DNA from: Clostridiales bacterium
GTDB taxonomy: Bacteria > Bacillota > Clostridia > Clostridiales > Caloramatoraceae
DNA length: 13,440 nucleotides
Assembly (NCBI GenBank): GCA_026416355.1
Contig: JAOAFH010000044.1
Span: 1-13,440, forward strand
Reading direction: 5' to 3'
Below, piece by piece: positions 1 to 6,194 of this stretch. Position numbers and translations under genes: made by a program. The notes under the pieces were generated by a model, which was not told the DNA's origin, searched no databases, and saw only the letters and a program-made list of their open reading frames with translations. Position 1 is the first letter of the stretch. Each line of letters begins with the position of its first letter.

Positions 1-51
1 ACCTATTAGGCATATTGTTCCTCCTACAATAAAAGCCCTAATATAATCCAT
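1..51 (-). CDS. spoVAE: SpoVAE (SpoVAEb type), N-terminal fragment
   Basis: Only the first 17 codons are in the window, reading MDYIRAFIVGGTICLIG, a hydrophobic N-terminus with the IVGG-ICLIG pattern of the SpoVAE/SpoVAC membrane family. The start ATG is complementary to 49-51. It lies 1 base beyond the spoVAD stop codon, and its GGGGAAGG ribosome site sits inside the end of spoVAD, so translation is probably coupled. SpoVAE proteins are inner-membrane parts of the forespore channel that moves dipicolinic acid. The assignment rests on this short segment plus its position after spoVAC and spoVAD. The rest lies beyond base 1. Confidence 0.8.
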   Translation of the reverse strand, partial: MDYIRAFIVGGTICLIG

Positions 52-52
52 A

Positions 53-1069
53 CTACCTTCCCCTTTCTATAACAACAGCATGAGCTATTCCTGGAATTGA
101 CTCACCCTGCATTGTACTAGTTGGACTAAGTAGAGCACCTGTTGATATAAGTAATATTCTATTTAGGTTTCCCTCTAACAGTTGCTTATAAAAATATCCG
201 CAGAACACAATAGCCGAACATCCACAACCACTTCCACCAGAGTGAACATCCTGTCTAGTTAAGTCAAAAACTTCTATACCACAATCAGTATAGTTTGTAC
301 TCATATCATATCCTTGTTTTTTTACTATTTCCAAAGTTAATTCCATTCCAACTTTCCCCAAATCTCCTGTGGCTATTAAATCATAGTCTCTATGTGTTCT
401 TCCTGTATCCTTAAAATGTCTTAAAATAGTGTCTGCAGCAGCTGGTGCCATAGCTGCTCCCATGTTATTTGCATCCTTTATTCCAAAGTCAACTACTCTA
501 CCAGTTGTAACATGTGTAACAAAAGGCCCATTACCTTTACTTGATAATACAACTGCACCTGCTCCTGTTACAGTCCATTGTGATGTTGGTGGGCGTTGAT
601 TTCCATGTTCAAGTGGAAATCTAAATTGTCTTTCAGCTGAACTAAAATGGCTAGAAGTAGATGCGACTACATAGTCAGCAAATCCTCCATCAATACTCAT
701 TGTTGCTAAGCTCATGGACTCTGTAAGTGTTGAACATGCACCATAAAGTCCGAAAAAAGGTATTCTATAATCTCTTGCAGCAAGACTAGATGCCATAAGT
801 TGGTTGAGCAAATCTCCTGCAAATATATAATCAATATCCTTTTCATCTATTTTAAGCTTTTCAAGTGCTAATCTTACTGCTTCCTTTTGCATTTTGCTCT
901 CAGCCTTTTCCCAAGACTCTTCACCAAACAAATCATCCTCTAATATCACATCAAAATAATCATGAAGTGGTCCTTCTCCCTCTTTGGGACCTGCTATGGC
1001 TGCTGTTGATATTATAGATGGAGGATTTTTAAATGCAACTGTTTGTTCTCCTATTCTCTTTTCCCCCAT
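53..1069 (-). CDS. spoVAD: Stage V sporulation protein AD (dipicolinate-binding SpoVA component)
   Basis: This 338-residue protein is full length for SpoVAD. The family has a thiolase-like fold without known thiolase activity, sits on the inner membrane of the spore, and binds dipicolinic acid for uptake by the SpoVA channel. Visible features are the GLYGACST segment (residues 107-114) at the position of a thiolase nucleophile, the GAGAVVLSS strand near residue 170, and the glycine-rich SGGSGCGCSAIVFCGY stretch in the last quarter. The start ATG is preceded by AAGGAG and a 7-base spacer. It begins 13 bases after the spoVAC stop and runs into spoVAE with a 1-base gap. This tight spoVAC-D-E order is the usual clostridial arrangement, without spoVAA or spoVAB. 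In Bacillus the operon is transcribed by sigma-G in the forespore; I could not find a convincing sigma-G promoter here. Confidence 0.96.
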   Translation of the reverse strand: MGEKRIGEQTVAFKNPPSIISTAAIAGPKEGEGPLHDYFDVILEDDLFGEESWEKAESKMQKEAVRLALEKLKIDEKDIDYIFAGDLLNQLMASSLAARDYRIPFFGLYGACSTLTESMSLATMSIDGGFADYVVASTSSHFSSAERQFRFPLEHGNQRPPTSQWTVTGAGAVVLSSKGNGPFVTHVTTGRVVDFGIKDANNMGAAMAPAAADTILRHFKDTGRTHRDYDLIATGDLGKVGMELTLEIVKKQGYDMSTNYTDCGIEVFDLTRQDVHSGGSGCGCSAIVFCGYFYKQLLEGNLNRILLISTGALLSPTSTMQGESIPGIAHAVVIERGR

Positions 1070-1082
1070 ATTATCAACTCCT

Positions 1083-1544
1083 TTATTTAAAAAGATTTAT
1101 TATGTAATATATTATTCCAACTACAACTGAGCTTGAAATTCCATAAACTAATACTGGTCCTGCAATTACAAACATCTTTGCTCCAACTCCAAACACATAT
1201 CCCTCACGTTTAAATTCCATTGCTGGAGCAACAATTGAATTTGAAAAACCTGTAATTGGAACTATAGAACCTGCTCCTGCAAACTTGCCTATGTTATCAT
1301 ATACTCCAAGTCCTGTTAAAAAAGCTCCTAAAAATACCATTATTGATGCAACATAATAACCTACATCATCCTTAGGAACTCCCATATTTATAAAGAAGTT
1401 CATTACAAACTGTCCTATTATACAAAACAATCCACCTACAACAAATGCAGCTAAACAATCTTTAATAAAATTTGAAGTAGGTGCATTTTGCTTGACCATA
1501 TCCTGGAACTCTTTTTTTAGTCTTTCTTCATTGGTGTTTTCCAT
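1083..1544 (-). CDS. spoVAC: Stage V sporulation protein AC (SpoVA channel membrane subunit)
   Basis: The protein is an integral membrane subunit of the SpoVA dipicolinate channel. In Bacillus, SpoVAC is thought to act as a mechanosensitive channel during germination. Family hallmarks are AAFVVGGLFCIIGQ, the GAFLTGLGVYDNIGKFAGAGSIVPITGF stretch (highly conserved in SpoVAC), then NSIVAPAMEFKREG and a final hydrophobic segment. I place the start at the ATG complementary to 1542-1544, giving 153 residues. An AGGTG site lies 5 bases upstream of it, and the TGA stop of the upstream small ORF falls inside that site, a typical coupled junction. An in-frame ATG five codons upstream (1557-1559) is possible but its ribosome site is poorly spaced. 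It shares a transcript with spoVAD and spoVAE. Confidence 0.95.
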   Translation of the reverse strand: MENTNEERLKKEFQDMVKQNAPTSNFIKDCLAAFVVGGLFCIIGQFVMNFFINMGVPKDDVGYYVASIMVFLGAFLTGLGVYDNIGKFAGAGSIVPITGFSNSIVAPAMEFKREGYVFGVGAKMFVIAGPVLVYGISSSVVVGIIYYIINLFK

Positions 1545-1548
1545 TGTT

Positions 1549-1692
1549 TCACCTTCCATCCTTTATATTTCCTGCTATACCTCTTAAGGATGAAGTAAAT
1601 TCAACTGTTGTATTGCTGTAATCAAATCGATGTTCTTTATCCTCAGGTTGTTTAAAATTGATAGCATCAACTTTTTTCTCTTTATAATACAT
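1549..1692 (-). CDS. Small hypothetical protein (47 aa) between sigF and spoVAC
   Basis: This short ORF starts MYYKEKKVDAINF and ends SSLRGIAGNIKDGR. It is hydrophilic and charged, with no membrane segment, signal peptide or cysteine. I do not recognise a family. Translation is credible: the ATG complementary to 1690-1692 has a strong GGAGGTG site with a 7-base spacer, and the stop codon overlaps the ribosome site of spoVAC, so translation of this ORF could be coupled to spoVAC. A longer reading, 13 codons upstream to the ATG at 1731, lacks a ribosome site and is unlikely. It is the first gene of the spoVA transcription unit as seen here, lying after the hairpin that ends the spoIIA operon. 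By context it may be a forespore protein or just a translational leader for spoVAC. Confidence 0.65.
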   Translation of the reverse strand: MYYKEKKVDAINFKQPEDKEHRFDYSNTTVEFTSSLRGIAGNIKDGR

Positions 1693-1740
1693 ATATAAAC
1701 ACCTCCATTTATATTTTCCCCAAAATTTCAAAATTAAAAC

Positions 1741-1777
1741 TAAAAGGCTATGGAATTATCATTCCATAGCCTTTTTA
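1741..1777 (-). terminator. Hairpin terminator at the end of sigF
   Basis: A perfect 15-bp inverted repeat (1742-1756 and 1761-1775) with a 4-base loop is followed on the minus strand by a T-rich run (TTTTAGTTTTAATTTTG). The sigF stop codon (1759-1761) lies in the loop and top of the stem, so the last sigF codons form one arm. It should separate the spoIIA transcript from the small ORF and spoVA genes, at least partly. Confidence 0.8.
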
Positions 1778-2511
1778 AGATAATTTAAAACCCTTTTTTC
1801 AATTCTTGATACCTGCACTTGTGAAATGCCTAAAACTTCGGCAATTTGGCTTTGGGTTAAATCTTTAAAGTACCTCAAAAATATTACCTGTCTATCCCTT
1901 GGCTCTAAATTTTGAATAACTTCTTTTAATGCAACCTTATCTATAATATCCTCACCATAGTCCTTATCTTCGCTTACCTTATCAATCAAAAGAACAGCAG
2001 CTCCATCATCTTGATGTATTGTATCATATAAATATTCTGGCGCTGTCATACTGTCTATGCTAAGAACAACTTCTTCAGTTGTGATACATAGTTCCTTTGC
2101 TATTTCCTCGATTGTAGCTTCTCTTCCATATTCTTTAGCTAGTTTTTCCTTTGCAAATTTCACCTTTTTAGCAGTTTCCTTTATACTTCTACTAACTTTA
2201 ATTATCCCATCATCTCGAATAAACCTTTTTATTTCTCCTAAAATCATTGGAACTGCATATGTAGAAAACTTTACATCATATGATGTATCAAAGTTATTTA
2301 TTGCCTTTATAAGGCCTATACATCCTATTTGAAACAGGTCCTCATATTCATGGCCTCTGTTTAAAAACTTCTTTACTACACTGGTTACTAAGCCTATATT
2401 GCTTTTAACCAAAATCTCCTGTGCCTCTTTATCCCCCGCCTGACTTTTTTTAATCAGCTCTTTTAATTCTTCTTGGCTTTGAACTCTTACATCACCTAAA
2501 CCCTCTTTCAT
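1759..2511 (-). CDS. sigF: RNA polymerase sigma-F factor (SpoIIAC), forespore-specific
   Basis: SigF is the first forespore-specific sigma factor. It is held inactive by SpoIIAB until septation. The 250 residues are the usual length. Core-binding region 2 reads EDLFQIGCIGLIKAINNFD (57-75), followed by the region 2.3-2.4 stretch beginning KFSTYAVPMILGEIK (from 81). Region 3 follows at about 105-160. The region 4.2 helix-turn-helix contains LTQSQIAEVLGISQVQVSRI (218-237). The order spoIIAA-spoIIAB-this gene excludes sigma-G and sigma-E, its close paralogues. The start ATG has GGGGG 7 bases upstream and the gene begins 17 bases after the spoIIAB stop. The final codons lie in a terminator hairpin. 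Expression is expected from the sigma-H-type promoter ahead of spoIIAA. Confidence 0.97.
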   Translation of the reverse strand: MKEGLGDVRVQSQEELKELIKKSQAGDKEAQEILVKSNIGLVTSVVKKFLNRGHEYEDLFQIGCIGLIKAINNFDTSYDVKFSTYAVPMILGEIKRFIRDDGIIKVSRSIKETAKKVKFAKEKLAKEYGREATIEEIAKELCITTEEVVLSIDSMTAPEYLYDTIHQDDGAAVLLIDKVSEDKDYGEDIIDKVALKEVIQNLEPRDRQVIFLRYFKDLTQSQIAEVLGISQVQVSRIEKRVLNYLKKAME

Positions 2512-2528
2512 AATTTTTCCCCCAAAGC

Positions 2529-2954
2529 CTAAACAGATTTAAATGTCTTTGTCATTTTTATCTTTGTTCCCTTTCCAATTTCTGATTCTACCTCTAAACT
2601 ATCCATAAATGTTTCCATAACAGTGAATCCCATACCTGATCTCTCTAGTTCTGGCCTTGAAGTATAAAGAGGCTGTCTTGCGAGTTCAACATCTTCTATT
2701 CCCTTTCCATTGTCACTAATTTCTATTATTAATTTTCTATCTTCAATTTCACATCTTAATGTAACTTGTCCCTCTCCATTTTCATAACCATGTATTATTG
2801 CATTTGTAACAGCTTCTGATACGGCAGTTTTTACATCTGAGAGCTCTTCTAAAGTAGGGTCTAGCTGTGATGCAAATGCAGCAACAACCACTCTTGCAAA
2901 TGATTCATTTTCCGAAATACTTTTAAACTCTAATTTCATCTCATTTCTAAACAT
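2529..2954 (-). CDS. spoIIAB: Anti-sigma-F factor and serine kinase SpoIIAB
   Basis: SpoIIAB binds and inhibits sigma-F, and phosphorylates and so inactivates the antagonist SpoIIAA using ATP. The 141 residues form a GHKL-type ATPase fold. The N box is EAVTNAIIHGY (47-57; E47 is the likely catalytic base, N51 the magnesium ligand). The G1 box is DNGKGIE (81-87), and the G2 box is RSGMGFTVM (105-113). The start MFRNEMKLEF aligns well with the Bacillus N-terminus (MKNEMHLQF) and has a run of six Gs five bases upstream, so the first ATG is preferred to the internal one at codon 6. It lies 13 bases after spoIIAA and 17 bases before sigF, consistent with stoichiometric production from one transcript. 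Confidence 0.97.
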   Translation of the reverse strand: MFRNEMKLEFKSISENESFARVVVAAFASQLDPTLEELSDVKTAVSEAVTNAIIHGYENGEGQVTLRCEIEDRKLIIEISDNGKGIEDVELARQPLYTSRPELERSGMGFTVMETFMDSLEVESEIGKGTKIKMTKTFKSV

Positions 2955-2967
2955 AATATCCCCCCTA

Positions 2968-3303
2968 TCACAAATTTAAAAGAGCCTCATTTGAATTTGA
3001 ATACTCATTGAGTATTTTAAAAAGACCGCTTAATTCAAATATTTTTCTTATTTGTGGTTTTAAATTTACAACAGCAACCTTCCCATCATAATCCTTTAAT
3101 TTTTTATACCTTCCTATTATTACCCCTATGCCAGAACTATCCATAAAATTAACCCCTGAAAAATCAAATATAACTTTATTGACGCCATATTCTTCAATTT
3201 TATTATCAATTTTAATTCTGGCACTTTCAGCTGAATGGTGATCAAGCTCACCATGCATTTCAACAATTAAACATTGTGATTCTAAGCTGAATCTAATATG
3301 CAT
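2968..3303 (-). CDS. spoIIAA: Anti-sigma-F factor antagonist SpoIIAA (STAS domain)
   Basis: SpoIIAA is the anti-anti-sigma factor. In its dephosphorylated form it strips SpoIIAB from sigma-F. It is a single STAS domain with the GELDHH motif near the N-terminus and the phosphorylation loop NFMDSSGIGVIIGRYK, ending in LSGLFKI, all characteristic. The serine after MD is the expected SpoIIAB phosphorylation and SpoIIE dephosphorylation site. I place the start at the ATG complementary to 3301-3303, giving 111 residues, because the G6 ribosome site (3310-3315) abuts the alternative ATG at 3307-3309 with no spacer but lies 6 bases from this one. With the longer start the serine is number 58, as in Bacillus; with the shorter, 56. 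It is first gene of spoIIA. Confidence 0.95.
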   Translation of the reverse strand: MHIRFSLESQCLIVEMHGELDHHSAESARIKIDNKIEEYGVNKVIFDFSGVNFMDSSGIGVIIGRYKKLKDYDGKVAVVNLKPQIRKIFELSGLFKILNEYSNSNEALLNL

Positions 3304-3333
3304 ACCCATCCCCCCAAATACAGTTTGATTAAT

Positions 3334-3362
3334 ATATTCTATAAAATATAAAAATTTCCTTC
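3334..3362 (-). promoter_or_regulatory. Sigma-H-type promoter of the spoIIA operon
   Basis: On the minus strand GAAGGAAAT (3362-3354) is followed by 11 bases, then ATAGAATAT (3342-3334). This fits the published sigma-H pattern RnAGGAwWW, 11-12 bases, RnnGAATww at every defined position. It lies about 30 bases upstream of the spoIIAA start, which leaves a short leader. Sigma-H control of spoIIA is established in Bacillus. I saw no clear Spo0A box next to it. Confidence 0.8.
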
Positions 3363-3375
3363 TAAATTACTTGAT

Positions 3376-4050
3376 TTATTTTCTGCTTTTTTTATTAAAT
3401 CCAATAAAATAAATTAATATTGCCAATACTACATAAAATATAATTTGGTTAGTAATAGTAATATATGAACTTGGTACCACTCCATATAAAGTTGTTATTC
3501 CAAATATTATAAATATAAATGCAGCCCCAAGTTTTACATATGTTTCTGGCAAATACTTTGATATAAGTGCACCACCTACAATTCCTAACGTATCCGCAAC
3601 CATCATACCAAGTGTTGCCCCAATAAGAACTAAAATAGGTGCTTTTGCTTGTGCTGCAAATGTTAGAGTCATTATTTGAGTTTTATCTCCAAGTTCAGCT
3701 AGGAAAAATGTAGTACCTACTGTTATTATTGGTCCTAATTTATTTTCATTTTTTACACTGCAAGCTTCTCCTTCAGGAATTTCTTCTTCCTCTTCTTCTG
3801 GCTTTAAACTCCAAAGTCCAAATCCTATAAACATAAATGCAGCAACAAATTGAACATAATCAAATCTTATATAATTTCCAAGATATGTTCCAATTAAAAC
3901 TGCTAATCCATTTAATACAACAGTTGCAGCAAATATACCTGCAATAACTTGCTTTAGTTTGTATTTGCTTGCACATGCCATAGCTAATAGCTGAGTTTTA
4001 TCACCCATTTCTGCAACAAGAACAAATAAAAATGCTTTTAATAATGCCAT
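3376..4050 (-). CDS. GDT1/UPF0016 (TMEM165-like) manganese exporter
   Basis: This 224-residue membrane protein has the duplicated signature of the GDT1/UPF0016 cation/proton exchangers: EMGDKT at residues 14-19 and ELGDKT at 119-124, each in the first helix of a three-helix half. The acidic residues of these motifs carry the Mn2+ (or Ca2+). The two halves are joined by an unusually acidic cytosolic loop (PEEEEEEIPEGE, 84-95) that could sense or buffer cations. A last hydrophobic helix ends in a basic tail. The start is the ATG complementary to 4048-4050, with AAAGGAGG and an 8-base spacer; a longer in-frame extension to 4185 would run through the riboswitch and terminator and is not coding. 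A yybP-ykoY Mn2+ riboswitch in the leader strongly supports manganese export as the function. No terminator is visible between it and spoIIAA. Confidence 0.93.
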   Translation of the reverse strand: MALLKAFLFVLVAEMGDKTQLLAMACASKYKLKQVIAGIFAATVVLNGLAVLIGTYLGNYIRFDYVQFVAAFMFIGFGLWSLKPEEEEEEIPEGEACSVKNENKLGPIITVGTTFFLAELGDKTQIMTLTFAAQAKAPILVLIGATLGMMVADTLGIVGGALISKYLPETYVKLGAAFIFIIFGITTLYGVVPSSYITITNQIIFYVVLAILIYFIGFNKKSRK

Positions 4051-4080
4051 AAAAATTCCTCCTTTTAATTTATTTTGTGC

Positions 4081-4127
4081 AAAAATAAAGACCTTTAACA
4101 CAATGCAAAGCATTGTGTTAAAGGTCT
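4081..4127 (-). terminator. Riboswitch-controlled intrinsic terminator
   Basis: A perfect 17-bp stem (4089-4105 with 4111-4127, loop CAAAG in plus-strand reading) is followed on the minus strand by TTTATTTTT. Its 5' arm contains the CCTTTAA segment (4124-4118) that also forms the 3' strand of aptamer helix P1. Ligand-bound aptamer and terminator are therefore mutually exclusive, which predicts that Mn2+ switches the gene on. Confidence 0.92.
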
Positions 4128-4216
4128 CACTTGACTTATGCCACGATAAAGCCAGGCAAATCTGCCAGTATGTTGACTTTATCAACCCAAAATGTTGGGC
4201 AGCTACTCCCCTTCAA
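4118..4216 (-). ncRNA. yybP-ykoY manganese riboswitch aptamer
   Basis: The minus strand shows the class hallmarks: GAAGGGGAGTAGC at the 5' side (4214-4203 region), a GTCAACATACTGG core, the TTTGCCTGGC side, and the closing GTGAGACCTTTAA. P1 pairs TTGAAGG (4216-4210) with CCTTTAA (4124-4118), including one G-U pair. The class binds Mn2+ and commonly precedes Mn2+ exporters of the family found here. The two conserved loop segments that form the metal site (GGGGAGTA and GAGACC) are intact. Confidence 0.95.
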
Positions 4217-4244
4217 CAACTTTAAATTCCATATTCTATATACT

Positions 4245-4273
4245 ATATTATATTCTCAAACCTTTCTTGTCAA
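4245..4273 (-). promoter_or_regulatory. Sigma-A promoter of the riboswitch and Mn2+ exporter unit
   Basis: A consensus -35 TTGACA (4273-4268), a 17-base spacer, and TAATAT (4250-4245) place the start of transcription about 20 bases before the aptamer. The -35 box touches the stop codon region of the upstream YjbQ gene. The promoter looks strong and constitutive, leaving control to the riboswitch. Confidence 0.88.
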
Positions 4274-4275
4274 CT

Positions 4276-4668
4276 CTAGCCATTTAATATTTTTATATAA
4301 ATTTTTCTTGTTCTTGATCCGTCAAACTCACAAAAATATATTCCCTGCCATCTTCCAAGTTTAAGTTCTCCATTTTCTACTATTACATTACAGGAATTTC
4401 CCATTAATGATGCTTTTATATGCGCATGGGAATTTCCTTCTATATGTAAGTAGTCACCTTGTTTTGGAAATACCTTATCTAAAGTAACTAACATATCCCT
4501 TACAACATCAGGGTCTGCATTTTCATTAATAGTAATACCTGCAGTTGTATGGGGAACAAATACATATACTACACCTTCTTTTACCCCACTGTTTTTAACT
4601 GCCTCTCTTACATAGCTTGTAATATTAATAAATTCTTGTTGTTTTGTTGTTTTTAAAGTAATATCCAA
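4276..4668 (-). CDS. yjbQ: YjbQ/UPF0047 family protein (putative secondary thiamine-phosphate synthase)
   Basis: The 130-residue protein carries the UPF0047 signature in order: VPHTTAGITINEN (39-50), EGNSHAHIKASLMG (77-90) and LGRWQGIYFCEFDGSRTRK (104-122). The conserved histidines (40, 81, 83) suggest metal binding. Family members from E. coli show weak thiamine-phosphate synthase activity, the source of the common product name; the physiological role is unsettled. The start is most likely the TTG complementary to 4666-4668, because GGAGGTGG lies 5 bases upstream; a longer reading to an ATG at 4710 would place that ribosome site inside the coding region. It is a single gene divergent from speE, with about 150 bases between the two starts. 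No clear promoter of its own was identified. Confidence 0.88.
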   Translation of the reverse strand: MDITLKTTKQQEFINITSYVREAVKNSGVKEGVVYVFVPHTTAGITINENADPDVVRDMLVTLDKVFPKQGDYLHIEGNSHAHIKASLMGNSCNVIVENGELKLGRWQGIYFCEFDGSRTRKIYIKILNG

Positions 4669-4755
4669 TATAACCACCTCCGTATAATTTATTGCTACTA
4701 TACAAAACATATCTGTGATAAATATAATTTTACTATATTTTTTTTAACATGAATA

Positions 4756-4784
4756 TTGTAAATAAGGCGAATTAATGCTAAAAT
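4756..4784 (+). promoter_or_regulatory. Likely sigma-A promoter of speE
   Basis: TTGTAA (4756-4761), a 17-base spacer, and an extended -10 TGCTAAAAT ending at 4784 lie about 37 bases upstream of the speE start. The -10 matches 5 of 6 consensus bases and has the TGn extension. Confidence 0.65.
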
Positions 4785-4820
4785 GCTATTTGTATCTAAA
4801 ATCCAAAAGGAGGCGATTTC

Positions 4821-5663
4821 ATGGCAATGGATATGTGGCTTAAGGAAATGCAACTAGAAGACCAAGGTGTTGCAATGTCCTACAAAATTAAAGAAACATT
4901 AGTTAGAAAACAAACTCAATATCAAGATTTAGCCATTGTTGACTCAGAAGTATTCGGAAGAATGCTTATACTAGATGGAATTGTTCAAACAACAATTAAA
5001 GATGAATTTGTTTATCACGAAATGATATCACACATACCTCTATTTACACACCCAAATCCTAAAAAGGTTCTTGTTGTAGGTGGTGGAGATGGTGGTGCAA
5101 TTAGAGAAATACTAAAGCACCCATCAGTAGAAAAGGCTGTTTTATGTGAAATAGATAAAGATGTTGTTGATGAATGCAAAAAATTCTTACCTGAAATAAG
5201 CCATGCACTTGATGATCCAAGATGCGAGGTATTTATAGGTGATGGAATTAAATATGTTAAAGAACATAAAAACGAATTTGATGTAATCATCGTTGACTCA
5301 ACTGACCCATTCAGCATAGCAGAAGGGTTATTTGGTGGAAACTTCTACAAGGATATATATGAAGCATTAACAGAAGATGGAATTTTTATAGCTCAAACTG
5401 AAACTCCTTTCTTCTTACCTGAAACTGTTAAGAAGGTATTTGATGATGCTAAGTCTATATTCCCTGTTACAAAGCTATTTATGGCTGCAATTCCAACTTA
5501 TCCAGGTGGATATTGGAGCTTTACAGTAGGTTCAAAGAAATATGATCCATCACAAGTTGATATAACTAAGATACCAGAAATGGATACAAAATATTATACT
5601 CCTGAAATACATAAGGCATGCTTTGTGCTTCCAAAGTATGTTAAGAACGTTATAGGTGAATGA
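4821..5663 (+). CDS. speE: Spermidine synthase (polyamine aminopropyltransferase)
   Basis: SpeE transfers the aminopropyl group of decarboxylated S-adenosylmethionine to putrescine, giving spermidine and methylthioadenosine in the cytosol. The 280 residues match bacterial SpeE length. Seen in order are an N-terminal beta-stranded domain, the conserved LDGIVQTTIKDEFVYHEMISH (51-71), the nucleotide-binding GGGDGG (87-92), the acidic CEID at the end of the next strand (109-112), GDG (140-142), the catalytic DSTDP (159-163), and the PTYPGGYWSF substrate loop (226-235). The ATG has AAAGGAGG and a 7-base spacer. No speD or speA lies beside it, so the gene seems to stand alone here. It has its own promoter and ends in a strong hairpin immediately at its stop codon. 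Confidence 0.96.
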   Translation: MAMDMWLKEMQLEDQGVAMSYKIKETLVRKQTQYQDLAIVDSEVFGRMLILDGIVQTTIKDEFVYHEMISHIPLFTHPNPKKVLVVGGGDGGAIREILKHPSVEKAVLCEIDKDVVDECKKFLPEISHALDDPRCEVFIGDGIKYVKEHKNEFDVIIVDSTDPFSIAEGLFGGNFYKDIYEALTEDGIFIAQTETPFFLPETVKKVFDDAKSIFPVTKLFMAAIPTYPGGYWSFTVGSKKYDPSQVDITKIPEMDTKYYTPEIHKACFVLPKYVKNVIGE

Positions 5664-5702
5664 TATAAAAATCTCCTGCTTACGCAGGAGATTTTTATAT
5701 CA
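5661..5702. terminator. Bidirectional terminator between speE and the convergent Gate-protein operon
   Basis: A perfect 19-bp inverted repeat (5661-5679 with 5684-5702, loop TTAC) ends in A/T-rich flanks that give a U-tract in both directions (ATTTTTATAT on either strand). The speE stop codon is the first three bases of the left arm, and the stop codon of the minus-strand gene (5695-5697) lies inside the right arm, so both genes share it. Confidence 0.92.
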
Positions 5703-6183
5703 TTAAATCTACGTTTTCTTCTTTGAGAAGCTTTTTGGCTGTATTTGATTTGTCGAATATAATATGGAATATATAAGTTAATAAAAATGCTGCTAAAAGT
5801 CTTGAAAAGAAAATTATCCACCCATTAGCTCCTATTTGAACAAATATCAGTGTATCCTCAATAATTGCATGGCATGCACCTAAAAATACGGTTACTAAGT
5901 ACATGTCTTTAGCAGATATATTCCCTTCTTCTGCTGCATCTATTATAAGGCCTGCACCATACACTATTCCAAAAAATATACCTGATAATAGAGGAAGTAT
6001 TGTGTTTTCTGATAAACCTAATATTTTTGTGAGTGGTTTAAAAATGTTGCATATTTTATCTAAAAGGTTCAATTCTTTTATAATCTCTATTATAACCATA
6101 AGTGGGATTACTATTTTTGCAACACTCCACAAAGATGACAAGCTTCCTTTAGTTGCCTCTAATAATATATTTATAATTGACAC
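5695..6183 (-). CDS. Nucleoside-recognition (Gate) domain membrane protein, second of a pair
   Basis: This 162-residue polytopic membrane protein has the PF07670-type Gate pattern: FKPLTKILGLSENTILPLLSGIFFGIVYGAG, then a cytoplasmic stretch, then LGACHAIIEDTLIFVQIGA. It resembles half of the SpmA/SpmB or FeoB core rather than a full transporter, and its substrate is unknown. The start is taken as the GTG complementary to 6181-6183, 5 bases after AGGGGTGG; a GTG three codons upstream would sit within that ribosome site. The upstream gene's TAG stop is embedded in the same ribosome site, so the two proteins are translationally coupled and probably form a heterodimer. The buried polar motif HAIIEDT (His 105) matches HSLFLET of its partner. 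It ends in the shared hairpin with speE. Confidence 0.82.
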   Translation of the reverse strand: MSIINILLEATKGSLSSLWSVAKIVIPLMVIIEIIKELNLLDKICNIFKPLTKILGLSENTILPLLSGIFFGIVYGAGLIIDAAEEGNISAKDMYLVTVFLGACHAIIEDTLIFVQIGANGWIIFFSRLLAAFLLTYIFHIIFDKSNTAKKLLKEENVDLMI

Positions 6184-6194
6184 ATTAACCACCC

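Noticed and set aside
1693..1760. Sigma-G promoter for the spoVA genes.
   Set aside because: A GAATGA-like -35 is present near 1760, but no CATnnTA-type -10 lies at the right distance, so no promoter is claimed.
2057..2332. Plus-strand ORF of 91 codons inside sigF.
   Set aside because: It lies wholly antisense to a clear sigma-F gene and lacks a ribosome site or recognisable protein features. Other antisense ORFs inside speE, dinB, the methyltransferase, DUF445 and the Gate gene were rejected for the same reason.
4051..4185. N-terminal extension of the Mn2+ exporter to an ATG at 4185.
   Set aside because: This stretch is the aptamer end and terminator hairpin, and a strong ribosome site marks the ATG at 4050 as the start.
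4131..4364. Plus-strand ORF of 77 codons over the exporter leader.
   Set aside because: It runs antisense through the Mn2+ riboswitch, the promoter and the end of yjbQ, has no ribosome site, and has the composition of a chance AT-rich reading frame.
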